DNA of 64,000 bases from Volvox africanus (taxonomy: Eukaryota > Chlorophyta > Chlorophyceae > Chlamydomonadales > Volvocaceae). The first letter of the stretch is position 1, and each line of letters starts with the position of its first letter. Below the pieces are notes generated by a model. It was given only the letters and a program-made list of their open reading frames with translations, did no database searches and was not told where the DNA came from. Of the stretch, positions 11,729 to 23,924 are shown in pieces. A program made the position numbers and the translations under genes. The stretch is from NCBI GenBank assembly GCA_030268105.1, contig BSDZ01000078.1:1922001-1986000 (forward strand), written 5' to 3'.

Positions 11729-12482
11729 GTAAGCCATGGTAAGTTTTGTTCTTGGATTGGATTTGCATTTTTCGCTCGCGCAGGCCCCACCACCACCACC
11801 ACCATCATCATCATCAATTATTCTTTCCTGCTGCTCTTTACCCGAATTATCCCAATATCCCAATATGGGCGATGGATTTACTTTCGGTTCATGATACGTA
11901 TTTATATGTATAGGAACCGTGAACGATGATGATCGCAAGCAAGCATTTAAGCTAATGAATAAACTTATAAATTGCACAATTATTATATATTACGGCACAG
12001 CCTTACGACGCCTTGCTGAGGATTCTGGAAGGAAGCTGCAAACATATTTCCCTAATCCCCTTGTATGGATGGGTGACCTGTGGGGCTGGACCAACGAAAA
12101 CGCCGTACCAAGAAGATAGAAATGCCGTACGCTCATCTATATATCTCATTGAAATCGGGAAGGATATCAAATTCACTGCAAACGACGTGTATTTCTCGAG
12201 GCTGGTAGGCGAAGCAAGGACAGACCAGACAGCTGGTGCAAATCTCAGGATTCCAAACGGGGTTTTTGAAGCAGCTGATAACAAAAACCTTTATAGTGTT
12301 TCAAATACATCAAACCAATTGGAAAGGGTTGAAGACAGGCAAAGGACGTTGTACTTAGGTCTTCAAACCACCCACCCAAGGTCAACGAAGGACACGCATA
12401 CATGCAACATACAAGAGTAGCGCTAGAAGATTTGCATTAAGAGATCATCGACGGCGGGAATTGAGGAGTGATCGGGGTCGTA

Positions 12483-12531
12483 CGAAACGAGCCCTCCTGC
12501 CCCACGGGGCAGGGCAGGAGGGCTCGTTTCG
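12483..12531. repeat. 20-bp perfect inverted repeat (hairpin)
   Basis: The left arm at 12483-12502 (CGAAACGAGCCCTCCTGCCC) is the exact reverse complement of 12512-12531, with a 9-base loop. It lies between genes, about 570 bases beyond the TOC34 stop. Confidence 0.9.
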
Positions 12532-12628
12532 CGCCCAAGGAAATTAAGTCCCTCTGCCGTCAACCAAACAACAAGCAAGGCAAATCTTGGGACAAGGAAT
12601 ACGCACGAAAGGATGGATACTTAGTTGT

Positions 12629-12633
12629 TTACA
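12629..12633 (-). terminator. candidate TGTAA polyadenylation signal for TOC34
   Basis: TTACA on the + strand reads TGTAA on the minus strand, about 470 bases beyond the TOC34 stop. TGTAA is the usual volvocine polyadenylation word. It is short enough to occur by chance. Confidence 0.4.
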
Positions 12634-13100
12634 AGCCGCAACCGGACGACTACTCGCTCGCGTACGAACTGCAGTAAAACCCGCACAATACGTACGTTTG
12701 ACACGACGTGTAGGGGCTTGCAGTTTATGCGCGGTGATCGATGTATATGCTTCACAATAAACCTGCTCTGACGGCACTTGCTTGCTTGCAGCCCCATCAA
12801 GCGCATCAACCGTCAACCGTCACGTCACGTCACGTCACGTCGATCGCAACCTTGGGTACGATCGCTTGCACTATCTACCAACATCATCAGCATTACCAAT
12901 CCACTGGCGAATGCTGCGGATGACCGATCTAAATCCTGGCTCCCTCACTTACTCGATAAGTACTCCCCCCCTGCCTCTTTAAGGCATGCCGAGGATGAGT
13001 GTGATGACCATACACCGGACTAGCTTGGGCTAGGGCTAGGGCTAGGAGAACATCCATCCCGCAGATACCGAGAGCGATTTCCAGCGGCTAGCTTTGACAC

Positions 13101-16099
13101 TTAATCATCATCATACATCTGTTCCAGCCGCCATGAAGCTTCCTTTGTTGGCTTATGGGGCGGGTGAAGGCCCATAGCTCGTCGCTGCTGCCGCCGCAGC
13201 GACCACACCCTATCCTCCTCCTCACCCACGCGGCGCTGGGTGGCTTCCAAGGCCGGACGCAGCACACGTTGGTAAAACAGCAACTGCAGGGTGTCGAACC
13301 AGCAGCAGCAACAGGAGGCGGCGGAGGCGGAGGCGGCGGAGGCGGCGTGCTTCTCAAGCTAAAAGAGGAGTTTGGGTTCCATGTGAGGAGGTGACGTACG
13401 GTGTTGCTTTACGTTGCCTGAGGACAAGAATACTCTACCGGGGGATGTTTCCTCCAAGCCGTTTCCCCCGACAGAGCGCGCGTGCGTGTATGGTAGGTGT
13501 CTCATGCGCCTGCTACGTGCCATCAAACAAACAAATAGACAAACATACACACGCAACCTCCTGCGCTGCGGTTCGGCCCGGTTAGGCAGGGGCCATTGGC
13601 TTTCATCGTGCGTACTGCTTGTGCACAGCGAGCCGCCCACAGCAGTGTAGCACCCCATTCACTCAGACGCACAGACACAAATGCAACCGGAGCAGAAAGC
13701 TTCATCATCTTTCCAAAACTTCTCTGCAGCACGCACCTCTGCAGCAACCACAAGCGGCAGCAGCCAGCGGAAGCGCTCACTTGGCTTCGTTGTCATCGAT
13801 GGATGATACTTGTACGGCCGTCGCCGAGCCATCGCCAGGTCCACCACCTCCCCCATGAGCCCCACCAGCCATTCACTTTCATCCGGGAGGATTCGGTGTC
13901 CGGTGGCCTTGCAGACCGGGCAAGTCTCGGAGTTCTCGACCAGCACGGCGGGCATCGGGGCGCGTAGAAACGACAGTGGGCCTCGGCGGATAGTGCCGCG
14001 CAGCAGCCGAATGCGGCCGTCCACGAACGTGTCTGTTTTCGGGAGGGAAGGGGGGAAGGTAGGTGAGGGAGGAAAGGGGAAGGACGGGGGGAGGGAAAGA
14101 GGCGGAGAAGTCGAATAAACGAGGCATGATAACGCTGTAAACACTGCAAGGGGAGAGAAGCGAGCCGCAGGAAGGGAGGAATGTTCGTCTGCTGATTGGC
14201 CATACTAGGGAATGTGAGCCATGACGATTATTCATCCGATTTGAAAACTCTATCAACCTGGTAACTTGGTAGTTGATGTTGAGATGTGAGCGATACATCA
14301 TGTATAAGAGAGAATGAGAAAGATGAACGAAGTAATACCATGAGGGCGAGGTCTAGGGTGGGGCGCTTTCCTTCAAGCAGCTGACTGCGGCTTACCGGCT
14401 CAGGTAATATTTTAAAACTCTACATAAAGCTATAGGAGAACGGAGACGTGCTATGGGTGCATGGCTGGCTGACTGGGCGGCCGAATGAGCTGGCGCTGGC
14501 TAGGCAGGTGGGGTGATGGCAGCGGGAAGATGTGCCACCGCCACAGACAGGGGGTGACAGTGAAGGTGACGTCCCAACAACGTAAAGACGACAGATGCTA
14601 GCCCTACAGATGTCCGTTCGGCCCACCTGGCGGACCTTAGGTGTGCAGGCCCCCCCCCCGGTGGCCTTAACAAACCATACGTAAGCATATTGTCTGTATG
14701 TCTGTGTATGTCTATATGTCTGTGTGTATGTCTGTATGTGTGGCACTGAAGACGCAGAATGTATTTAGTATGCGGACGATCGTACAAGATACCAACGATT
14801 AAAAACAAAGCGGGAGAAACAAGACCGTGAGCAATCATTAAAAAGCTTGAGCTATAAGCACTAAATTCCGTTAGACTAAAATTTGCAAGAGTTACAAGAC
14901 TCATGTGAGCGATACTAGAATAAGCGACAATTTTCTTTAAATCAATTTGGCGTAGAGTATTTAATGTACTAAATAAAAAGCTAATTAAGCATAAGGTAGA
15001 AACTGAAGGAAAGACGCTTACGCAAAATTCTGGCACAGCAGGTAACATAAAACGTAAGAAACCAATATCACCAACTTCAAGTAACATACACCGGCAGTAG
15101 GAGCAGCTAAAATGCTAATTAAAAAAATATAAATGCATATTATATAATAAAAATATTGAAATTTTTTGTTTTATAATATAAAATGAAATATAGTATATAT
15201 AATATAAAGCTGGATGGAAACATAGGCATTAAAATGCTCTAGGCATTTGTCAAGAATCGACGATCCTAGCAGGAATCACTGGAGAAGGTTTCAGATCCCC
15301 ACAACCCCTCTTTCAGGCTGATGCGTGGTGTAATTCCACACACCAGCTCCTCTATATGGCAGCGTTGAGGGCCGAGAACTTCACACGAGCAATACATCAT
15401 CACTCGTGACCCATGATGATAGCGATGAGGACAGACCACTTCTCACCGTAAGAGGTCCCTGGCGGCGGCTGCGTCAGGTTGGCGTGTGTCAGCGCCAAAA
15501 TGGCCCTCCCCCAAATCTGTTGACCAAACGTTTGCGTGATGGCGGCGATAATCTGCGGATGTGTTCCAGATGAGGTCGCACCCGGGGGGCCCGGGGGCCC
15601 GGGGGGGGAGGGACGGGATGAGAAAAAACGAGCAGACATATGGGGACGTACAGGGAGGGACGTACGGGGAATACCAACTGGGCTGATGCTCCTGGGCCTA
15701 ATTGGGTCGGGTCGCTCAGAGCTCTCCTCTTCCCTCCCAACCAACATAACGGACAATGTCCCATCACGCCGCGGTCAACAGTCCCTGCTGCGCGATGGCA
15801 CCTCAGGTCACATCTCCTTGTGATGAAGGTCTAGATCCAGGTCAAGGTCTAGATCCAGGTCTCGAACCAGGTCTCGAACCAGGTCTAGATCCAGGTCTAG
15901 ATCCAGGTCAACCCCCGTCGCTCGCTCTCACCGCCCTGTCCAGCGGGTCCACCCGGTACAGGTCCAGTCTGTCCACGTACAGCACGACGTCAATGGGCAC
16001 GCCGCGGATGTCCTCCGCTATCTTGGATAGGGCCTATAAGGGGGCCAACACTACCGGATAAACAGATAACCAAATAACGATAGCTAGTCATACGTCGGG

Positions 16100-16130
<31 letters not shown>

Positions 16131-17583
16131 GGATAGGGGGGCATTGCCTCACCCGTCCCTGGCCACTACCTGGCAGTAGTCCCTGCCTTCCCCTGCCTGT
16201 ATTTCGGGACACCCCCATCCGTTCACCCCTAGAGATTAGTCGACTGCTCCAACATACTCAGTGATTATCCGGTAGGTACGTGGTTCAGAGGACACGACAG
16301 AGAACACCACTCACCCCCCAGTTGACGGTGTCCCCGGCTTCCGGATCCTCCAAACCGCATGTGTCAATGAGCTTGAGACGCAGCCCGTCGACCTGCGGAG
16401 GGGGAGAAATAGGCCACCGTCAGGGCAGAAATAGGCCAACAGCAGCCCCCCGCGCTTAGCTTAGCAGATGTTTGTGTTTACCAAGCTACAAGTTCGCCGT
16501 CAATCCACCACCACCATCATCATGCATCATGCGTCATCCCCACTACCACCACCACCACCACCATTGCCTACCTATTCCCCCCATCATCCCAGATAACTGA
16601 CCTCAGGATTCCCGACGGCTACTTGTCGTACAATCGTCGTTGTAATCTCTGTATCAGCCTGTACGGATAGGAAAATTAATTAAGGGGATACACACTAACA
16701 CACACACACACATATATATATATATACATTTACTGAAATGATCTATGTTAAAAATCTTGTCTCCTTCCTCTTGCCATGCGTTGCTGTTTTCTCGATATGC
16801 ATTACCAATTCATAAAATATGTTGTCCACTGGGATCACATACATACAAAATACACGTATACACACAAATGTACACATATCTATAAGCCAATAGTAATTTT
16901 GTGGTGCTGGGCCCTATAGTCGCGGTCTCTCTGTACTCTGCAAGCCCATGTGCTGCCATGTGTGTTGGCTATGTACGGATGGTTGTGGTTTGGCGCCAAC
17001 AAGTCAGGTCGCATGGACGCATCCGTTCCGGCAGCTCTCAGAAAACAAAGTTTACAGCGGCCACTGCTGGGCGGGCAGTTCCTCAATCCTTCACCACCAT
17101 GGCTAGTGTGTAATCTCCTAACCTCCCCCCCTACGTATACACACACACTCTCACACACACACGCCAACCCTGCCCGCCCGCCGCCCCCGCACCTGCAGTT
17201 TAAAGGCCTGCACCCGCACCACTGCCTCCCCCAGAAGCGAGTTCACCAGGCTGCTCTTCCCCACACTGGACTTGCCTGGGACCCAACCGAACAGCAACCA
17301 AACGGCGAAACGGAAAAAGTACAGAAATGCGAAGTTAGCAAAAGATAGGAAGTCTCACCCACGCTACTCAGCGAGTACGGCTTACAACATGTTAAGCGGA
17401 TGCATAAATGGATGATTCGTGCAAGACCAGAGCCAATCTATGAGATAGACCCGAAACCCCCCAAACCTTCATTTTTACCAACCCAGATACCCAGTAATTC
17501 CTTCCTCCCTTCTGTGTTAGCGCCTATTGCAAGATATGCGGCCTTGTTAGTTACTGTATAATACGTACGTACTTTACCACGCA

Positions 17584-17623
<40 letters not shown>

Positions 17624-18205
17624 GTGGGGGGGGGAGATAGGGGGATTGGCTCCACCAGTGGCCACTACCTGGCAGTCCTTACCTCCCCCTGTATTACCCT
17701 TGGCACTATATTTGCCATATCCTGCCTACCCATGAGATAACCACTCTATATGCGTGTGTGTATTTGTTCGACAATCCCATGTGTACGATAAATAACGAAA
17801 TTAGTAGCGCACCTAGTAGCAGGATCGTCAGCTGCTTGCGGCCACCCAGATGGACCTCCTTCAAGAGCTCCAGAAGGTCTGCTTTCTCCTGACATCCGCA
17901 GTACCACATATACAGCAATCAGGCAGAACGAAGGGATAGTCGAAGCGGGCAGACAAAGACAAATACGTACTCCGCAAATCGGATAAGACTACATCCCGGG
18001 GAAGGCATCATTACTTGAGGAGCGGCTCGCTGCCTTAGCAGTGCATGTGCTTGGTATGTATGTGGAATACAAAGGTATGTTGGGGACTGCTCACCGGCAA
18101 TCGCGTCAGCCCTGTCCAGGATTGTGCCTCGTCCACATCAATTTCGTCCTCGTCATAAACAGTTGCTTCTGCGATGCCCGACACACGGTCGCTGAGAACG
18201 AGCAT
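13101..18205 (-). CDS. TOC34: TOC34-type GTPase of the chloroplast outer-envelope import complex
   Basis: Minus-strand join: 13101-13283, 13737-14032, 15447-15552, 15932-16033, 16315-16392, 16602-16658, 17193-17275, 17813-17888, 18095-18205. All phases agree; 363 residues. An in-frame TAG lies just upstream of the chosen ATG. Domains: N-terminal acidic lead, GQ-type P-loop GKSSVGKSSLVNS at about 63-75, switch region ADTEITTTIVRQV, G3 DTCGLED at 119, a VLYVDRLDLYRVD segment typical of TOC GTPases, G4 LTHAN near 191, PAVLVENSETC, then a C-terminal membrane anchor WLLPLVVAAELLFYQ near 296-310 and a short basic tail. TOC34 binds preprotein transit peptides at the outer envelope with TOC159 and TOC75. 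The intron 14033-15446 holds a mitochondrial DNA insertion. G3 has Cys where Pro is usual. Confidence 0.93.
14690..14745. repeat. TGTCTGTATG-type microsatellite at the NUMT border
   Basis: Tandem TCTGTATG/TCTGTGTATG units directly abut the 3' end of the nad4 fragment. Confidence 0.75.
14752..15120 (-). pseudogene. nad4: mitochondrial nad4 fragment (NUMT) inside a TOC34 intron
   Basis: The minus strand reads VPEFCVSVFPSVSTLCLISF, NTLRQIDLKKIVAYSSIAHM, SLVTLANFSLTEFSAYSSSF and LMIAHGLVSPALFLIVGILY, the core of NADH dehydrogenase subunit 4 with membrane helices and the conserved LRQIDLKKIVAYSSIAHM segment. Codon use is AT-rich, unlike the neighbouring nuclear exons. Upstream, APTAG is in another frame from the main reading, so the copy has a small lesion near 15088. 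The right side grades into AT-rich DNA up to about 15215; the left side ends at a TG-rich microsatellite. It lies in the same orientation as TOC34 and is not part of its mRNA. Confidence 0.92.
15826..15910. repeat. AGGTCTAGATCC / AGGTCTCGAACC minisatellite in a TOC34 intron
   Basis: About seven 12-base units alternate CTAGATCC and CTCGAACC. It lies directly downstream, on the minus strand, of the exon at 15932-16033. Confidence 0.85.
17587..17621. repeat. (TA)n microsatellite in a TOC34 intron
   Basis: An uninterrupted TA run of about 35 bases between the exons at 17193-17275 and 17813-17888. Confidence 0.9.
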
Positions 18206-19096
18206 GGACAAGTCCTAACTGACTTTTGCGGTCGACGACAGCCATACATTGTAAAGTAGGCAATAAAGTCAGCCTAAAATGAAATGTAGAAGGCTATACC
18301 AATATTCCTTTTTCTCTTAAGAATCCAACCGCCTGGCGGCTGATCTATCCCTACAGCCTGTAAGTGAACGCTGAAAAGAGCCTCGCGACATTGCAATTAT
18401 CTACTCAACATGCATAGATCTACCATTTATCAAGCATTAATCTATTGTGTTATGCCAAGATCCCACCGCTACGACATGCTTACCCTCGCTTCGCAGCTCA
18501 TCATCATTATTTGCTCGATTGTCATCATTATCATCGGTGTTATGTCGTTGCTTAAGTTGGGACATGTCGTAAAGTAAACGAAATTTGATAGACAACGACG
18601 CGCCGCCTCAAGCACTTCCAAAAGTCAACTAATCGTTTGTATCCGCAAACGCTGCACAAAACGCCTTAAATTATCGTAGACCAGCGCTCCAGCTGCGGAA
18701 GGCGGCCGTATCCGCAACAAAAAGAGACTCTAAAAAATCATGTACGGGACCCAACTAGGAATCGACGCAGGGATCGACGTGTGGGACTGTAGATTATTTA
18801 CGCTGGGCAGTAATCTCCTTTCATCGCCGGATTTCTGGGCGACACCTCATCCCATCGTTGTAAAAGCACTCTCTGTCCGTATCCACCCCAGTCGTACGAG
18901 GACAGTGTCCATCAACTCAGCAAACTCGCTCACTTCAAGTTTTAATTGCTAACTTATACCCATTGGGAAGGGGCTTAGCCTCATTACAAAGAGGTCGCAT
19001 GGCCCTGGCCATCTCCTGAGCTATTACGTGAGTTTTTATCTGGACCTGTGCACTCACGGCCTGTTTGAAAGAATTAAAGGAAAAGAGAATTTCCTT
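18206..19096. other. intergenic stretch upstream of TOC34
   Basis: It should hold the TOC34 promoter and 5' UTR, since TOC34 starts at 18205 on the minus strand. I see no open frame with splice support and no clear TATA motif placed for either neighbour. Confidence 0.5.
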
Positions 19097-19497
19097 TCAT
19101 TGCATTACTATTTTTGATTTTCCTATAGAGTGAGGGATGACCCCGGTGCCAGCGATTGCGGTACCTTCAGCCGAACCTGACGGCCCAATAAAACCGTGGA
19201 CAGCCGCCGCTGCGGCCGCTCCTCCGGAGACAGACCGCGCCTCCAGGAGGTCCGCGACAGCGACGCCACCGGCGCCATCGCCAGCCTGGTCTTTGACTGG
19301 GGATGGCTGCAACGTTTTACCTGTCCCCAACGGCTGTGTCGCCGTTTGCCGGGTGGCCAATGACGTGGATTGCAGAGGTTGGCAGCAGTACACCGGAAAC
19401 ACTCAAAAGCTGATCCCGGGCCTGGGGGTCGCAGTGACCGGCAGACCGGGGCTTCCTCAGTACCGGCAGGCCTCGCAAGCGCATAGAGGTTCAGGAG
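19097..19497 (-). CDS. 3' exons of an unrecognised - strand gene
   Basis: Two exons fit in phase 0: about 19321-19497 (LLNLYALARPAGTEEAPVC and on to HSRWGQ, then a GTAAAA donor) and 19097-19306 (PSPVKDQAGDGAGGVAVADL, an Ala-rich stretch, then HGFIGPSGSAEGTAIAGTGV and a stop). The upstream frame ISSAALTAGLQQQMLMDLLD at about 19520-19610 may be the preceding exon, with the intron acceptor at 19498. No family recognised. Confidence 0.4.
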
Positions 19498-19699
19498 CTC
19501 CGGCGCAATGTGGGGGATAAGGGATACAGGCGGTTATCCCAACAGCGTCCAGCAGGTCCATTAGCATCTGCTGCTGTAATCCCGCCGTCAGTGCTGCGGA
19601 GCTGATGGTGGGCATCTTCTCTGAGGACACCTTCCCCGCCGAATGCGGTATTGCGTAAAATGCGCAACATACACTTGAGGCTGATCTCGTCAGGCTGAT

Positions 19700-22595
19700 T
19701 ACCTTCTATCAACTTCCCTCCACATCCACGTGCGGCTGCTTTTCTACCTCTCTACGCATCAGAAGAAGATTTTCATCACACGATGATCCATTCGGCCATC
19801 GATACTTGAAGAATGTAACCCTTACAGAGGCGAAGATTGACATTCATGCGAAGCACTATGCGGAGCATGTGACCATGATTGGTTGCCTGAGCTGAACAGG
19901 GGAATCGTGGTTTAAGCCACACGGGGGTTATCCTTTCGCGGCCGTCCTCGCCCTGTCTTGGTCTCTGCTGCTGCCGGTCTTACCTGCGCCCATCCGAAGG
20001 ACGGTTAGCAGTGGTTAAAAGGCTCACAGAGACTATATTGTATTTACTGCTGACTCAACAGCAACCACAATCAAAGAAGGCTAGATAATATTCCCAAGCT
20101 GTAAGAAAGGGCACCTCGGTCAAACACGGGGCGACGCGGTGGTGCTGTTGGCCGTCGCAGGCATATGCTTGCAGGGCAACCGTACCCAACGTTTTCCACC
20201 AGCCATTCTTATGTGGGAAAAAAATCTTCTTTGCGGGCGGGTGGGCGCCACTAACTACACTCGGCTGCAGCAGGTGCCGCTGACCGGGTGGCGCCCAGCC
20301 TAGGTTTTCGGATGAGGTGGTGTCCCTGTACAGGTTTCGGGGGGAGGTATCCCAGATCCTTAGAACAGCGCTGTTTTGTTTAACACATTGTCGACTGGCG
20401 TCCGTCTCGCCACGATAAGATCCTAAACTCCTCTCCCATACCCACAAATTTCTTTTACACACCACTCCACACTCCACCTCTAGCTTTTTTGTTACCAAGA
20501 TGTCGGCGCACTTTACGCGGACCGCTTCTGCGGGTGTGCTTCTGCAGGCATGAACCACTTCTCTCAGCCACTTTAAACTCTTCCTCCGTCCTCTGCAATG
20601 GCCCATCTGCTGCGGCGGCGGTCCGTCGGATCCATTCCCCCCCCTTTCTCGCCGGAACCTGGCGCTCGCGTGTTGGAGCTCAGAACCTCTCGGAACCTCA
20701 TCCCCACGACCTCACTCCTCAGATTTTTTTGGTGGTCTTGCAGAACGGGCAACTGCAGGAACTGGAGCAGGGGCTGGGTTAGACTGGGATACGAGGTTGT
20801 TGGCTGGCCGGCAAATAATGAACAACAAGGGGAGGGAGCCCCCGGGACCACATGGAGTTGTTGCCCCCAAAGAGCGCCACAAATGGGGGCGGAGACAGGT
20901 GGGAAAAGAGCGGGCCGTGGCCATCTGTTTCTACCTTTTAGGGTTTCTTGGTGGTGGTGTACACTTTGTGTACTTGCGGAACTGAGCCAGACGGAGCATT
21001 ATTTGCAGCTAGGACATCAATCTTTTACTGGAAGGTTCTTCCTTTACTAATAAGAGCCTTTGCCCTTTCACTCCGTTCATTTAATAGCGATGTGGGTTGG
21101 TGAATCGAAGCTCCTCGATGCAGCGTGTTCGCAGCTTCTATTCTAACACATCTTTGCATGGTTGGTTGTTGATTGGCTGTTTTCTACTGCGATAAGAAAT
21201 CATCCTTGGTTCGATTACTTTGGTGTTTCACGGGTTGTCCATGTGAAGGATTTAAGATTAAAGCTATATTGTGGACGCGAAAGGCATCAGAACAGGTTGA
21301 TGTGATCAAGATACTGTGTGTGCTTTTATTTGTATTAGCGGTAATAGCGTTGCTATGTGCTCGGGGCGCCGATGTGCCGCGGCTCACAGAAGCTAACAAG
21401 GCGCTGAGCAGGAAGGGAGGTGGTCATAAACCTTATTAATGCTGTTGAGCAGGTTCTGGAGTCCCATGTGTCGACTTCTACCTCCTAAATATGTAATAAC
21501 AACAATAACAATACTTACTATTATATTTGGATAATATTAATCGAATTTATTACCGATGTGTCGCGAAAAGTATTTTGGTAAAACCCTACGGCCGAAGTTT
21601 TCTGACCCAGGGGTCTCTCTATGGCATGCTTAAAACCTCTTCAAACTGCTGATAGTGCCGCACATGCTATTCATTTCTAAACAAACACCGCCAACTTAGA
21701 CAATACCAACAGCACCCTCAAGCCCTAGCCCGGCCTTCTCAAGCCTATTTATTCGCGTGTCCGTCTCAAATTCGTCTGATAAATTCGCGGCCGGTCGCCA
21801 GCCGTGGTCCACAGCTGTACGAACAGTAACCGTTGTATATACGAGCAGGATGAATACATGTAAAAAGTTTTGCCATGGAAATAGTCAGCTGTACTCATAC
21901 GGAGCTCTGGTCCTCTGTCCTTTTGGCTAAATCGGTCAGAAGGCCTGCAGGATCGAGATTGAAGAGCCATCTCATCTTACATGTAATAGGTCCGTCTTAT
22001 ATGCTGCACGTGACGATTTATCGTAGCTTTCCTGCAGTGAAGGTACAACTGGCCATGTGCCTTTGTCCTAAACTTCCAGTTTTCTAGCACGCAGCCAACT
22101 GTTTTTCTTGCTGATCTTAAATTTTAATACCTATATTGTAATGTTTTTTCATAGCACACGTGTCTTTTCGCAGCTCGGCATCGCAGCAAAAATAAATGAG
22201 TGGCCGTACGGTGCCGTACTGTTCCGTCGCATCAGCAGGTAGGGAAAAGGTAGAGCGCATGGCTTGTCTGCGGCAACACAGGTCAAGCCACCGGCATCAA
22301 AAGTACGATAACGTACCGGAGCTGAGGGGTTGTAGTGTTTATCGTGCGGTGAAGGCTTCCGCACGATAGACTCCAGAGGACGAGAGGCCATCCAACACCT
22401 TCATATGCCAATGCCACGTGTTTTAATATTGTCATGATCAAATATTAACACTTTAATCTAAAATGATGTCAACTATTGGTATCCTGGCCAATATTTCGGA
22501 CGTTATGTGACAGCGTAATCGGAATTAGGAAGAGTACCATCCTCAAGACTTCCGAGTAGCTATTCAAGAATTCAGCAAGGTTGTTTACGGCCAAG
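19700..22595. other. region without a supportable gene
   Basis: Several minus-strand open frames near 20.05-20.85 kb (for example WLREVVHACRSTPAEAVRV) look mildly coding and may be upstream exons of the gene ending at 19097. Splice junctions could not be chained. From 21 to 22.6 kb the DNA is AT-richer and featureless. Confidence 0.4.
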
Positions 22596-23924
22596 ATGGA
22601 CAGGCTCGCAAGCCATCAGCACGCGACCTCGTTAGGCCAGCACCATCAAAGCCGACCCGTAAAGCATGTGCTTCAATGCATTAACATAAGACACAGCTAT
22701 GCACAAATTGGTCAAGCAGGTGAGCGAGTTGTGCACTGGCGGCGTGACAGCTTTCGTTCGTCTTGCTAAGAAGCCGGAATTTGGTTCTTAGGCCTTGGGA
22801 GATACCGGAGACAAAAGCTGCGACTTTCTGCTTCAGCAGCTGCAGCCGCGTCATTTGAGCAACCACCTCGTAAGTTGTCACGTTCCCCACCTCATCGCGA
22901 CTTGCCGACTTGCCAAGACTAATCTACCATTGCACGGGCTTTTTCCTGCGTAGGGGGTTCACCGCCATCCGTAAGCCTGGCCGAGTCGTTAGAACCAACT
23001 GCCTCATCGGGGGCGGTTGCTGTACAGCTGTCACTAGGGCCTGCTCCATCTCCACCTGCAGCATCCCAATCTTCCGCGTCCCCATTCGACTCCGTCCAGC
23101 CTATCTCTCGGTTCCGCTTGCCCAACCTCTCGGCCCCCATCACCTGGACTTACATGCTCAGCTACATGGCCTTCATGCTCATCATGCCCATCACGGCGCT
23201 CCTGCAAAAGGCCAGCTTGATCCCCATATCCACATTTATCGCGCGCGCAACTGAGCCCGTCGCGATGCATGCATACTATGTAACCTTTTCTTGCTCCATG
23301 ATCGCCGCGGTCATCAACTGCGTCTTCGGTTTTATCCTTGCCTGGGTTCTGGTCCGCTACAAGTTTCCCGGCAGGAAGCTTCTCGATGCCGCAGTTGACT
23401 TGCCGTTCGCGCTGCCAACCTCCGTCGCCGGCCTTACGCTTGCCACCGTGTATGGTGACGAGTTTGTCATCGGCCAATTCCTCCAGCGCCTCGGGATTCA
23501 GGTTGTCTTCACACGTCTGGGTGTCGTCGTCGCCATGATCTTCGTCTCGTTTCCTTTTGTCGTACGTACGATGCAACCCGTTATGCAAGAGATCCAGCGG
23601 GAGATGGAGGAAGCTGCATGGTCGCTGGGTGCATCACGGTGGAAGACCTTCGTGGACGTGGTCTTCCCTCCGCTTTTCCCGTCCTTGCTAACGGGCACTG
23701 CCCTAGCCTTCTCGCGAGCGCTTGGCGAGTTCGGCTCAATCGTCATCATCTCCTCCAACTTCGCCTTCAAAGACCTCATCGCGCCCGTCTTAATCTTCCA
23801 GTGTCTGGAGCAGTACGACTACGTGGGCGCCACTGTGATTGGCACCGTGCTGCTGTTCATATCCCTAACAATGATGTTGGCGGTTAACCAGTTGCAGTCG
23901 TTAAACCAGCGCTTCAAGAGGTGA
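22596..23924 (+). CDS. SULP1: chloroplast sulfate permease membrane subunit (CysT-type)
   Basis: Join 22596-22719, 22792-22869, 22954-23924; all phases agree, 390 residues. Residues 1 to about 75 form a transit peptide ([18 protein letters not shown], later [13 protein letters not shown]). A Ser/Pro linker leads into the permease domain with about six to seven membrane helices. The ABC-permease EAA loop is clear: [20 protein letters not shown], followed by [15 protein letters not shown] and the C-terminal [10 protein letters not shown]. In Chlamydomonas the nuclear SulP imports sulfate across the chloroplast inner envelope with SulP2, Sbp and SabC. The membrane domain has no intron, as expected for a recent transfer from the plastid genome (inference). 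An in-frame TTG just before the domain is not the start. Confidence 0.95.

Noticed and set aside
12013..12420. 135-codon + strand open frame
   Set aside because: AT-richer composition, no splice support, no recognisable motif.
13026..13047. GGGCTA repeats resembling telomere sequence
   Set aside because: Only three units, and the volvocine telomere repeat is TTTTAGGG; this is a short simple repeat.
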